Below, piece after piece: positions 1 to 6,676 of a stretch of 8,586 nt of DNA. The stretch covers positions 1-8,586 of the forward strand of contig DATIYN010000137.1 in NCBI GenBank assembly GCA_035517595.1, given 5' to 3'. The first letter of the stretch is position 1. Every line of letters begins with the position of its first letter. The notes below the pieces were generated by a model. The model saw only the letters and a program-made list of their open reading frames with translations. It searched no databases and was not told where the DNA came from. The position numbers and the translations under genes are program-made. The stretch comes from RBG-16-66-20 sp035517595. Lineage in GTDB: Bacteria > Pseudomonadota > Gammaproteobacteria > Burkholderiales > SG8-39.

Positions 1-287
1 AGCGTCGCGGTCGGTGGCCTGCCGTACAGGATCGGCGTGACGCCTTCGCGCAGGAACGTGACGCCGAGCTGCTTGCTGCGCTCGCCTTCGAGGAAGCGCC
101 GCTGCATCGTCGTGAGCAGCAGGTATTCCCCCGTCACGCGCGCCGAGCCGTCGGGCTGCGGCGCCGAGTAGAGCTCCAGCAGTGCTGCGCGCCCGCCCAG
201 ATGGCCGACCAGCTCCCGCGTCTCGCTGCCTTCCTGGGAGAACGCAAGGCAGGGAAGCAGAAGCACCGGCAGCAGGAATCGCCTCAT
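1..287 (-). CDS. Small exported protein of unknown function, 3' end outside window
   Basis: The reading frame is open from an ATG at 287 to the window edge (95 codons seen). Residues 1-17 (MRRFLLPVLLLPCLAFS) look like a Sec signal peptide: two arginines, a hydrophobic core and an A-F-S/Q cleavage site after residue 17. Cys13 is preceded by Pro, so it does not fit a lipobox. The mature part begins QEGSETRELVGHLGG and continues with alternating hydrophobic/polar stretches (AALLELYS, GEYLLLTTM, KQLGVTFLREGVTPILYG) that suggest beta-strands. I do not recognise the family. The ATG overlaps the gatA stop by 4 nt (ATGA, 284-287), so it is probably co-transcribed and translationally coupled with gatA, although a role in tRNA amidation is unlikely for an exported protein. 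In many relatives gatB follows gatA directly; here this gene intervenes, and gatB may lie beyond position 1. The gene is real with good confidence; its function is unknown. Confidence 0.72.
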   Translation of the reverse strand, partial: MRRFLLPVLLLPCLAFSQEGSETRELVGHLGGRAALLELYSAPQPDGSARVTGEYLLLTTMQRRFLEGERSKQLGVTFLREGVTPILYGRPPTAT

Positions 288-1756
288 AGCGGCGTTTCCT
301 TGGGCACGCGCAGGTGGTAATCCGTGGCCTGCTGGTAGCGGTGCGCCGCGCCGAGCATTCTCGCCTCGGCGAAGTAGTTGCCCATGATCTGCAGGCCGAC
401 CGGCAAGCCCTGCGCGTCGAAGCCGCACGGGATCGACAGCCCGGGCAGGCCCGCGAGCGGTGCGGGGATCGTGAAGATGTCGTTAAGGTACATCTGCACC
501 GGATCGTCGGACTTGGCGCCGAGCGGGAACGCGGTCGAAGGCGCAGTCGGCCCGAGGATCAGGTCGCAGCGCGCGAACGCCTCGGCGAATTCCCTCGCGA
601 TCAGGCGGCGCACCTTCTGCGCCTGCAGGTAATAGGCGTCGTAGTAGCCGTGCGACAGCACGTAGGTGCCCACGAGGATCCGGCGCTTCACTTCCGCGCC
701 GAAGCCCTCGGCTCGCGTGCGCCGGTACATGTCGGCGAGATCGCGGTAGGTCTTCGCGCGGTGGCCGTAGCGCACGCCGTCGAAGCGCGAGAGGTTCGAG
801 GAGGCTTCGGCCGGCGCGACCACGTAGTACACGGGCACCGCGAGCGCGGTGTTCGGCAGCGAGATCTCGACCGCCGTCGCGCCTTGCGACTCGAACCAGC
901 GGATCGCCTCGCGCACGCGCGCGAGCACCTGCGCGTCCACGCCCTCGGCGAAGTACTCCTTCGGCAGGCCGATGCGCAGGCCCGCGAGGCTCGTGCCGAG
1001 CTCGCGCGCATAGTCCTCCGCAGGGCGCTCGAGGCTCGTCGAATCGCGCGCGTCGAATCCAGCCATCGCGTTCATCAGCAGCGCGAGGTCCTCCGCGCTC
1101 TTCGCGATCGGGCCGCCCTGGTCGAGCGAGGAGGCGAAGGCGATCATGCCGTAGCGCGACACCAGGCCGTAGGTGGGCTTCAGCCCGCACACGCCGGTGA
1201 GCGACGCCGGCTGGCGGATCGAGCCGCCCGTGTCGGTGCCGGTGGCCGCGGGCGCCATGCGCGCCGCCACCGCCGCCGCCGAGCCGCCCGAGGAGCCGCC
1301 GGGCACGCGCGATGCGTCCCAGGGATTGCGCACCGGCCCGAAATGGGAGGTTTCGTTGGACGAGCCCATCGCGAACTCGTCCATGTTGGTCTTGCCGAGC
1401 ATCACCGCGCCGGCGGCCTCGAAGCGCTCTATGACGTGCGCGTCGAACGGGCTCACGTAGCCGGCCAGCATCCTCGATCCGCAGGTCGTGCGCAGCCGCC
1501 GCGTGCAGAAGATGTCCTTGTGCGCGATCGGGATCCCGGTGAGGGGGCCGGCCGCGGCCGCGCCGCCCTTGCCGGCCCGTCGCTCGTCGGCGACACGGGC
1601 CTGCGCGAGGCTGTGCTCTTCGTCCACCGTGATGAACGCGTTCAGCTTGCCGTTCAGGCCACGGACGCGCTCGAGGAACTGGCGCGTGAGTTCGACCGAA
1701 GACAGCTGCTTCGCCGCGAGCGCGCCCGATAGCGCGGAAAGCGTCGAATTCAGCAC
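284..1756 (-). CDS. gatA: Aspartyl/glutamyl-tRNA(Asn/Gln) amidotransferase subunit A
   Basis: GatA is the glutaminase subunit of GatCAB. It releases ammonia from glutamine, which GatB uses to convert mischarged Asp-tRNA(Asn) and/or Glu-tRNA(Gln) to the amidated form in the cytoplasm. The 490-residue length is normal. The amidase-signature triad is intact: Lys80 in GIPIAHKD, the cis-Ser Ser155 in the GGSSGGS motif (153-159), and Ser179 in TDTGGSIRQPA. These match the Lys79/Ser154/Ser178 set known from Staphylococcus aureus GatA. Family motifs GKTNMDEFAMGSS (121-133) and GLKPTYGLVSRYG (191-203) are present. The start is a GTG (1754-1756) placed directly after the gatC TAA, with no clear Shine-Dalgarno, so translation probably depends on ribosomes finishing gatC. 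The stop TGA (284-286) overlaps the ATG of the next gene. Whether the enzyme serves Asn, Gln or both cannot be told from this window. Confidence 0.97.
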   Translation of the reverse strand: MLNSTLSALSGALAAKQLSSVELTRQFLERVRGLNGKLNAFITVDEEHSLAQARVADERRAGKGGAAAAGPLTGIPIAHKDIFCTRRLRTTCGSRMLAGYVSPFDAHVIERFEAAGAVMLGKTNMDEFAMGSSNETSHFGPVRNPWDASRVPGGSSGGSAAAVAARMAPAATGTDTGGSIRQPASLTGVCGLKPTYGLVSRYGMIAFASSLDQGGPIAKSAEDLALLMNAMAGFDARDSTSLERPAEDYARELGTSLAGLRIGLPKEYFAEGVDAQVLARVREAIRWFESQGATAVEISLPNTALAVPVYYVVAPAEASSNLSRFDGVRYGHRAKTYRDLADMYRRTRAEGFGAEVKRRILVGTYVLSHGYYDAYYLQAQKVRRLIAREFAEAFARCDLILGPTAPSTAFPLGAKSDDPVQMYLNDIFTIPAPLAGLPGLSIPCGFDAQGLPVGLQIMGNYFAEARMLGAAHRYQQATDYHLRVPKETPL

Positions 1757-2056
1757 TTATTCAATCACTTTCGGGACGAGGTACAGCCCGTTCTCGACCG
1801 CCGGAGCGACCCGCTGGAAAGCCTCGCGCCGGTCCGGCTCGGTGACTTCGTCCGCCCGCAGCCGCTGACGGGGGGACAGGTGCGCGTCGAGCGCGTGCGA
1901 CATGGGCTCGATGCCGCGGGTATCCACCGCCTGCAGCTGGTCGATCAGCCCCAGCACCCGGTTCAGCCGCTCAGCCACGCCCGCAACTTCCTCGGGGGCG
2001 AGCTCGATGCGGGCCAGCAGGGCGATGCGCTGGAGCTGTTCGGGGGTCAGGGACAT
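1757..2056 (-). CDS. gatC: Aspartyl/glutamyl-tRNA(Asn/Gln) amidotransferase subunit C
   Basis: GatC is the small scaffold subunit that wraps around the GatA/GatB interface and stabilises the amidotransferase; it has no catalytic residues of its own. The 99-residue length is typical. The family pattern runs the whole length: an N-terminal helical part with IALLARIEL (11-19), a leucine-rich helix NRVLGLIDQLQAVDT (32-46), the IEPMSHA motif (49-55), LRADEVTEP, and the characteristic C-terminus GLYLVPKVIE. The ATG at 2056 is the natural start because the SLTPEQLQRIA segment that follows aligns with family N-termini. No purine-rich Shine-Dalgarno precedes it; a 5-bp hairpin sits there instead. It is the first gene of the minus-strand gatC-gatA operon and diverges from mreB. 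The TAA stop abuts the GTG of gatA, which implies coupled translation of two partners made in equal amounts. Confidence 0.95.
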   Translation of the reverse strand: MSLTPEQLQRIALLARIELAPEEVAGVAERLNRVLGLIDQLQAVDTRGIEPMSHALDAHLSPRQRLRADEVTEPDRREAFQRVAPAVENGLYLVPKVIE

Positions 2057-2057
2057 G

Positions 2058-2071
2058 CCGGAAAAGTCCGG
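2058..2071 (-). promoter_or_regulatory. Hairpin directly before the gatC start codon
   Basis: CCGGA (2058-2062) and TCCGG (2067-2071) form a perfect 5-bp stem with a 4-nt loop. In the gatC mRNA only one nucleotide separates the stem from the ATG. It occupies the place where a Shine-Dalgarno would lie, and none is visible. It may limit initiation or simply be chance in GC-rich DNA. Confidence 0.35.
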
Positions 2072-2098
2072 GAATGGGGGAAAAGGAGCCGCCCGCGC

Positions 2099-2126
2099 TT
2101 GCCGAGGGTTCGCTTAAGAGTATCAT
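2099..2126 (+). promoter_or_regulatory. Candidate sigma-70 promoter for the mreB operon
   Basis: TATCAT (2121-2126) matches 5 of 6 bases of the -10 consensus. TTGCCG (2099-2104) matches 4 of 6 of the -35 consensus, with a 16-bp spacer. Transcription would begin near 2133 and give a leader of roughly 88 nt before the mreB ATG. The assignment rests on consensus matching only. Confidence 0.45.
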
Positions 2127-2127
2127 A
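2122..2127 (-). promoter_or_regulatory. Candidate -10 element for the gatC-gatA operon
   Basis: Read on the minus strand this is TATGAT, 5 of 6 of the -10 consensus. It overlaps the TATCAT -10 box proposed for mreB because TATCATA is nearly symmetric. The only upstream -35-like hexamer (CTGAAA, plus-strand positions 2147-2152) has an over-long 19-bp spacer, so the -35 is unclear. A start near 2115 would give a leader of about 59 nt. Confidence 0.35.
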
Positions 2128-2132
2128 GCCAT

Positions 2133-2161
2133 CCGTCTGATTTGGGTTTCAGAACCGTCTG
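2133..2161. repeat. Direct repeat CCGTCTG, two copies in the gatC/mreB divergent region
   Basis: CCGTCTG occurs at 2133-2139 and 2155-2161, a start-to-start distance of 22 bp, about two DNA turns. The copies lie at and just downstream of the presumed mreB transcription start, and upstream of the presumed gatC -10. Same-face spacing is what tandem protein binding would need. Chance occurrence in a 164-bp region is possible. Confidence 0.35.
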
Positions 2162-2202
2162 TTAGCGAGCAAAGTTAAAAGAACAATTCAAGGCGAAACG
2201 CG

Positions 2203-2208
2203 AAAGGA
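2203..2208 (+). promoter_or_regulatory. Ribosome binding site that decides the mreB start
   Basis: AAAGGA ends at 2208. It sits 12 nt before the ATG at 2221, slightly long but workable. An in-frame TTG at 2209 would have zero spacing from it, so the ATG is preferred. Confidence 0.6.
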
Positions 2209-2220
2209 TTGACCACGAAC

Positions 2221-3264
2221 ATGTTCGGTTTTCTGCGGAGTTACTTCTCCAACGACCTTGCGATCGATCTCGGCACCGCGAACACGCTGATCTACGTGCG
2301 CGGCAAGGGCATCGTGCTGGACGAGCCCTCGGTGGTGGCGATTCGCGAGGATACCGGGCCGAATTCGAAGAAGTCGATCCAGGCGGTCGGCAAGGACGCG
2401 AAGATGATGCTCGGCAAGACGCCCGGCAACATCGTGGCGATTCGGCCGATGAAGGACGGCGTGATCGCCAACTTCACCGTCACCGAGCAGATGCTGAAGT
2501 ACTTCATCAAGAAGGTTCACGACAACAAGCTGTTCTCGCCCTCCCCGCGCATCATCATCTGCGTGCCCTGCGGCTCGACGCAGGTCGAGCGGCGCGCGAT
2601 CCGCGAGAGCGCGATCGGCGCGGGCGCGGGCCAGGTGTTCCTCATCGAGGAGCCGATGGCGGCGGCGATCGGCGCGGACCTGCCGGTGGCGGAAGCGACC
2701 GGCTCGATGGTGGTGGACATCGGCGGCGGCACGACCGAAGTCGGCGTGATCTCGCTCGGCGGCGCGGTGCACAAGGGCTCGGTGCGCGTCGGCGGCGACA
2801 AGTTCGACGAGGCGATCATCAACTACATCCGCCGCAACTACGGCATGCTGATCGGCGAGACCACGGCCGAGCACATCAAGAAGCAGATCGGCTCCGCGTT
2901 CCCGGGCTCCGAGGTGCGCGAGATGGAAGTGAAGGGCCGCAACCTCGCCGAGGGGATTCCGCGCAGCTTCACGATCTCCTCGAACGAGATCCTCGAGGCG
3001 CTCACCGAGCCGCTCAACCAGATCGTGAGCGCGGTGAAGTCCGCGCTCGAGCAGACCCCGCCCGAGCTCGGCGCCGACATCGCCGAGAAGGGCATGGTGC
3101 TGACCGGCGGCGGCGCACTGCTGCGCGACCTCGACCGCCTGCTGATGGAGGAAACCGGCCTCCCTGTGATCGTCGCCGAGGACCCGCTCACCTGCGTGGT
3201 GCGCGGCTCCGGAAAGGCGCTCGAGAAGATGGAGCACTTCGGGGCGATCTTCACGAATGAGTAG
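2221..3264 (+). CDS. mreB: Rod shape-determining protein MreB (bacterial actin)
   Basis: MreB is an actin-like ATPase that forms antiparallel filaments on the inner face of the cytoplasmic membrane and directs side-wall peptidoglycan synthesis. From the ATG at 2221 the protein has 347 residues, the same length as Escherichia coli MreB. The frame extends to a TTG at 2209, but that lies directly against the Shine-Dalgarno and would add MTTN, which I do not know from relatives. Actin-fold motifs are in order: phosphate-1 loop IDLGTANT (15-22), EEPMAAAIG (143-151) with the conserved glutamates, phosphate-2 loop VVDIGGGTTEVGVI (164-177), and the adenosine motif LTGGGAL (294-300). The N-terminal MFGFLRSYF is short and hydrophobic, consistent with the membrane-contacting helix of Gram-negative MreB. 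It is the first gene of the five-gene elongasome operon, and 38 nt with a hairpin separate it from mreC. Confidence 0.98.
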   Translation: MFGFLRSYFSNDLAIDLGTANTLIYVRGKGIVLDEPSVVAIREDTGPNSKKSIQAVGKDAKMMLGKTPGNIVAIRPMKDGVIANFTVTEQMLKYFIKKVHDNKLFSPSPRIIICVPCGSTQVERRAIRESAIGAGAGQVFLIEEPMAAAIGADLPVAEATGSMVVDIGGGTTEVGVISLGGAVHKGSVRVGGDKFDEAIINYIRRNYGMLIGETTAEHIKKQIGSAFPGSEVREMEVKGRNLAEGIPRSFTISSNEILEALTEPLNQIVSAVKSALEQTPPELGADIAEKGMVLTGGGALLRDLDRLLMEETGLPVIVAEDPLTCVVRGSGKALEKMEHFGAIFTNE

Positions 3265-3272
3265 GTAGAGGG

Positions 3273-3289
3273 AGCGGGTCGGGCCCGCT
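3273..3289 (+). promoter_or_regulatory. GC-rich hairpin between mreB and mreC
   Basis: AGCGGG (3273-3278) pairs perfectly with CCCGCT (3284-3289) around a TCGGG loop. It starts 8 nt after the mreB stop and lies within the 38-nt gap. No T-run follows, so it is not a classical terminator. It could protect the mreB mRNA 3' end or cause partial termination, lowering mreC relative to mreB. Confidence 0.45.
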
Positions 3290-3302
3290 GACGGCAGGCG
3301 GC

Positions 3303-4235
3303 ATGGAGCACACTCCCCCTCCCTTCTTCAACCGCGGCCCCGCGCCGCTCGTCCGCCTAGCGTTCTTCGCCACCCTCTCGCTCGCGTTGCTGGTCCTCGA
3401 CGCGCGCTTCCGCTACACCGAGAGCCTGCGCAGCGTGATCGCGCTGGCGGTCTACCCGCTGCAGGTCGTCGCCGGCCTGCCCGCCGCGCTCGGCGAGCGC
3501 ATCTCGGGCTATTTCGTCAGCCAGGCTCAGCTGCGCGAGGAGAACGCCGAGCTGCGCGCGAAGCTGCTCGACTCCTCGCTCGCCGCGCAGCGCTACGAGG
3601 CCGCGCGCGCGGAGGCGGACCAGCTGCGCCGCCTGATCGGCGCGGGCGAGCGCCTGCCGCTGAAGTCGCAGCCCGCCGAGATCGTCTACAGCGGCCGCGA
3701 TCCGTACTCGCGCAAGGTGGTCATCGACAAGGGCAGCCAGTCCGGCGTGCGCGCCGGCGCGCCGGTGCTCGACGATGCCGGCGTCATCGGCCAGGTGACG
3801 CGCGCGCACGCGCTCGCCGCCGAGGTCACGCTGCTCACCGACAAGGACCAGGCCATCCCGGTGCAGGTGGTGCGCAACGGCCTGCGCGCAGTCGCCTTCG
3901 GCGCGGGCTCCTCCGGCATGCTGGAGCTGCGCTTCATGGCAGCCAACGCGGAAATCCAGAACGGCGACCGCCTGGTCACCTCCGGCATCGACGGCACCTA
4001 TCCGCCCGGCATCCCGGTCGCCACGGTCGCGCGCATCGAGCGCGACGCGGCCTACGCGTTCGCGCGCATCGTCTGCCAGCCCGCCGCCGGCGTCGAGAGC
4101 GGGCACTACGTTCTGGTGCTGGAGAACGAGGCGCGCCAGGCGCCGCCGCCGCCCGAGGAGGCGGGCGCCGGCGGCGACCGGCGCCCGGGCAAGGCGCGCA
4201 AGCCGCGCCGCCGGGACGGCGAGACCATTCCGTGA
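3303..4235 (+). CDS. mreC: Rod shape-determining protein MreC
   Basis: MreC is a bitopic inner-membrane protein whose periplasmic domain binds and activates PBP2 in the elongasome. The 310 residues comprise a short cytoplasmic N-terminus (MEHTPPPFFNRGP, a betaproteobacterial type), one transmembrane helix at about 16-33, a coiled coil at about 72-113 rich in Ala, Glu and Arg, and two beta-barrel domains at about 120-272 with family motifs RDPYSRKVVIDKGS (132-145) and a GDRLVTSGIDG segment (221-231). After residue 278 comes a low-complexity Pro/Gly-rich tail with eight basic residues at 293-304, which should lie in the periplasm. The start is supported by the N-terminal sequence; the upstream AGGCGG lies only 1 nt from the ATG, so the Shine-Dalgarno is poor. 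The stop is 9 nt before mreD. Confidence 0.96.
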   Translation: MEHTPPPFFNRGPAPLVRLAFFATLSLALLVLDARFRYTESLRSVIALAVYPLQVVAGLPAALGERISGYFVSQAQLREENAELRAKLLDSSLAAQRYEAARAEADQLRRLIGAGERLPLKSQPAEIVYSGRDPYSRKVVIDKGSQSGVRAGAPVLDDAGVIGQVTRAHALAAEVTLLTDKDQAIPVQVVRNGLRAVAFGAGSSGMLELRFMAANAEIQNGDRLVTSGIDGTYPPGIPVATVARIERDAAYAFARIVCQPAAGVESGHYVLVLENEARQAPPPPEEAGAGGDRRPGKARKPRRRDGETIP

Positions 4236-4244
4236 GCAGCGACC

Positions 4245-4769
4245 ATGCAGCTTAGCGACGCCGCCTCGCAGCGCATCCTGCTGCCGGTGCGGGCGAGCAC
4301 CATCCTGGGCTCGCTCGCGCTGGCGCTGATCGCCAATTTCCTGCCCTGGCGAAGCGTCGCGCTCGCCCCCGACTTCGTCGCGCTGGTGCTCGTGTTCTGG
4401 TGCGTGCGCCAGCCCCGCCTGGTGGGCCTGGGCGCGGGCTGGCTGCTCGGTCTGCTAATCGACGTGGGCAACGGCGTGCTCATGGGCCAGCACGCGCTCG
4501 CCTATTCATTGCTCGCCTTCGCCTCGATCACGCTGTCGCGCCGCATCCTCTGGTTCCCGCTCTGGGGGCAGGCGCTGCACGTGCTCGCGCTCCTGCTGTT
4601 CGCGCAGGGCGTCGCCGCGCTCGTGCGCCTCGCGTTGGGCGCCGAGTTTCCCGGCTGGATCGTGCTCGTCGGGCCGCTCATCGGCGCGGCGCTCTGGCCG
4701 CTGGTCACCACGCTGCTGCTGATGCCGCAGCGCCGGCCTGCCGAGGTCGACGAGACTCGCGCCATCTGA
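4245..4769 (+). CDS. mreD: Rod shape-determining protein MreD
   Basis: MreD is a small polytopic inner-membrane protein of the elongasome that associates with MreC and modulates its action on PBP2. The 174 residues are almost entirely hydrophobic, with about six predicted membrane segments at roughly 18-34, 41-54, 59-73, 82-97, 106-130 and 137-160, and a short polar C-terminus PQRRPAEVDETRAI. Length and topology fit the family (about 160-180 residues), as do the PDFVALVLVFW stretch (42-52) and the GLLIDVGNGVLMGQHALAYS stretch (69-88). Position between mreC and mrdA makes the call firm even though MreD sequence is poorly conserved. The ATG is 9 nt after the mreC stop with no strong Shine-Dalgarno. 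The TGA stop shares its A with the mrdA ATG. Confidence 0.94.
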   Translation: MQLSDAASQRILLPVRASTILGSLALALIANFLPWRSVALAPDFVALVLVFWCVRQPRLVGLGAGWLLGLLIDVGNGVLMGQHALAYSLLAFASITLSRRILWFPLWGQALHVLALLLFAQGVAALVRLALGAEFPGWIVLVGPLIGAALWPLVTTLLLMPQRRPAEVDETRAI

Positions 4770-6676
4770 TGCGCCTCGCCGAGCTCAAGGACCACCAGCG
4801 CGAGCTGTACCTGTTCCAGCTGCGCGTCGGCGTCGCCGGCGTCGCGGTGCTCGTCGCGTTCGCGCTGCTGTGCGCGCGCTTCTTCCAGCTGCAGGTGGTG
4901 CAGCACGACACTTACGCCGCGAAGGCCGAGGACAACCGCATCTCGATCGTGCCGATCGCGCCCAATCGCGGCCTGATACTCGACCGCAACGGCGTGGTGC
5001 TCGCGCGCAACTACTCGGCGTACACGCTGGAGATCTTCCCCGACAGGGTCAAGGATCTCGAGCGCACGATCCAGGAGCTCGGCGAGGTGGTCGAGGTCCA
5101 GGCGAAGGACCGCGCGCGCTTCCGCAAGCTGTACGCGGAAACGCGCAACGCCGAGAGCCTGCCGATCCGCACGCGCCTGTCCGACGAGGAGGTCGCGCGC
5201 TTCGCGGCCAACCGCTACCGCTTCCCGGGCGTGGAGATCAAGGCGCGCCTGTTCCGCCAGTATCCGCACGGCGAGCTCGCCTCGCACGTCATCGGCTACA
5301 TCGGCCGCATCAACCAGAAGGATCAGGAGCGCCTCGCCGAGCTCGAGGTCGAGGCCAACTACCGCGGCACCGACTTCATCGGCAAGGCGGGGGTCGAGGC
5401 GAGCTACCAGCAGGAGCTGCACGGCACCACCGGCTTCGAGCAGGTCGAGATCGACGCCGCGGGGCGCGGCATCCGGACGCTCGCGCGCACGCCCGCGCAG
5501 GCCGGCAGCAACGTCACGCTCACGCTCGACATCAAGCTGCAGGAAGTCGCCGAAGCGGCGTTCGGCGACCGGCGCGGCGCGCTGGTGGCGATCGAGCCCT
5601 CGACGGGCGGCGTGCTCGCGTTCGTCTCCAAGCCCGGCTTCGACCCGAACCTCTTCGTCGACGGCATCGACCCGCAGAGCTGGGCCGACCTGAACAACTC
5701 CCCCGACCGGCCGCTCAACAACCGCGCGATTGCCGGCGTCTACCCGCCGGGCTCGACCTTCAAGCCGTTCATGGCGATGGCGGCGCTCGAGCTCGGCAAG
5801 CGCACGTTCAAGAGCGCGATCCACGACCCGGGCTACTTCGAGTTCGGCGGGCGGCGCTTCCACGACTCCAAGCCCGGCGGCAACGGCTTCGTCGACATGT
5901 ATCGCTCGATCGTCGTGTCCTCGGACACGTTCTACTACCAGGTCGCGAACGACCTGGGGATCGACGCGATTGCCGCGTTCATGGCGAAGTTCGGCTTCGG
6001 CGCGAAGAGCGGCATCGACCTCGACGGCGAGGCGACCGGCGTGCTGCCCTCGCCGGAATGGAAGCAGAGGCGCTTCCGGCGCCCCGAGCAGCAGAAATGG
6101 TACGCGGGCGAGACGATCTCGATCGGCATCGGCCAGGGCTACAACGCCTACACGCCGATCCAGATCGCGCTCGCGGTGTCCACGCTCGCGGCCGACGGCG
6201 ACATGTACCGGCCGCACCTCGTGTCGCACATCGACAACCTGCGCACCGGCGAGCGCCGCCGCTTCGAGCCGGAGCTCGTGAAGCACCTCGAGCTCAACCC
6301 CGAGAACCTCGCGTTCGTCAAGCGCGCCATGCAGGGCGTCAACACGGAGGGCACCGGCGCGCGCGCCTTCGCCGGCGCCGAATACACCAGCGCCGGCAAG
6401 ACCGGCACGGCGCAGGTGGTGGGCCTCAAGCAGGGCGAGAAGTACGAGGAGAAGAAAGTCTCCGAGCGCCACCGCGACCATTCGCTGTTCATCGCCTTCG
6501 CGCCGGTGGAGAGCCCGAAGATCGCGCTCATGGCGATCGTCGAGAACGGCGGCTTCGGCGCGCGCACGGCGGCGCCGATCGTGCGCACGGTGCTCGACTA
6601 CTACCTGCTCGGCAAGCTGCCCGAGAGCATGCTCAAGCCTGAGCCCGACGAAGAGGACGACAGCCAGGGCGACTGA
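4769..6676 (+). CDS. mrdA: Peptidoglycan DD-transpeptidase PBP2 (class B penicillin-binding protein)
   Basis: PBP2 cross-links glycan strands made by its partner RodA during side-wall growth and is the mecillinam target in E. coli. The 635 residues have a short cytoplasmic N-terminus, one membrane anchor at about 19-38, a pedestal/dimerisation region at about 55-245, and the transpeptidase domain at about 265-612. Catalytic motifs are intact: SxxK as Ser329-Thr-Phe-Lys332 in PPGSTFKP, the second motif as Ser384-Ser-Asp386 (the SxD form typical of PBP2), and Lys544-Thr-Gly-Thr547. The IGIGQGY segment (452-458) is also characteristic. The C-terminus from 625 is acidic (seven Asp/Glu in eleven residues). 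The frame stays open upstream to 4400, but the start is the ATG at 4769, which overlaps the mreD stop by 1 nt (TGATG) and gives the family's usual N-terminus MRLAELKDHQRELYLFQLR. Confidence 0.97.
   Translation: MRLAELKDHQRELYLFQLRVGVAGVAVLVAFALLCARFFQLQVVQHDTYAAKAEDNRISIVPIAPNRGLILDRNGVVLARNYSAYTLEIFPDRVKDLERTIQELGEVVEVQAKDRARFRKLYAETRNAESLPIRTRLSDEEVARFAANRYRFPGVEIKARLFRQYPHGELASHVIGYIGRINQKDQERLAELEVEANYRGTDFIGKAGVEASYQQELHGTTGFEQVEIDAAGRGIRTLARTPAQAGSNVTLTLDIKLQEVAEAAFGDRRGALVAIEPSTGGVLAFVSKPGFDPNLFVDGIDPQSWADLNNSPDRPLNNRAIAGVYPPGSTFKPFMAMAALELGKRTFKSAIHDPGYFEFGGRRFHDSKPGGNGFVDMYRSIVVSSDTFYYQVANDLGIDAIAAFMAKFGFGAKSGIDLDGEATGVLPSPEWKQRRFRRPEQQKWYAGETISIGIGQGYNAYTPIQIALAVSTLAADGDMYRPHLVSHIDNLRTGERRRFEPELVKHLELNPENLAFVKRAMQGVNTEGTGARAFAGAEYTSAGKTGTAQVVGLKQGEKYEEKKVSERHRDHSLFIAFAPVESPKIALMAIVENGGFGARTAAPIVRTVLDYYLLGKLPESMLKPEPDEEDDSQGD

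Noticed and set aside
2081..2130. AAAAGGAG followed by a TTG and a ten-codon frame on the plus strand, as a possible leader peptide of mreB
   Set aside because: It overlaps the proposed promoter and would lie mostly upstream of the transcription start. No family or conservation evidence is visible.
2209..2220. TTG start adding four residues (MTTN) to MreB
   Set aside because: It has no spacing from the AAAGGA ribosome site, and the ATG at 2221 gives the standard 347-residue protein.
4400..4768. In-frame upstream extension of mrdA
   Set aside because: It would overlap mreD and encode an Arg/Ala-rich segment unlike any PBP2 N-terminus. The ATG at 4769 gives the family-typical start.
4502..6481. 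659-codon open frame antisense to mrdA, and similar long antisense frames over gatA (314-1732, plus) and mreB (2188-3237, minus)
   Set aside because: The translations are dominated by Arg, Ala, His, Asp and Val with no recognisable domain. They lie opposite genes with intact catalytic motifs, so they are the usual by-product of high third-position GC.
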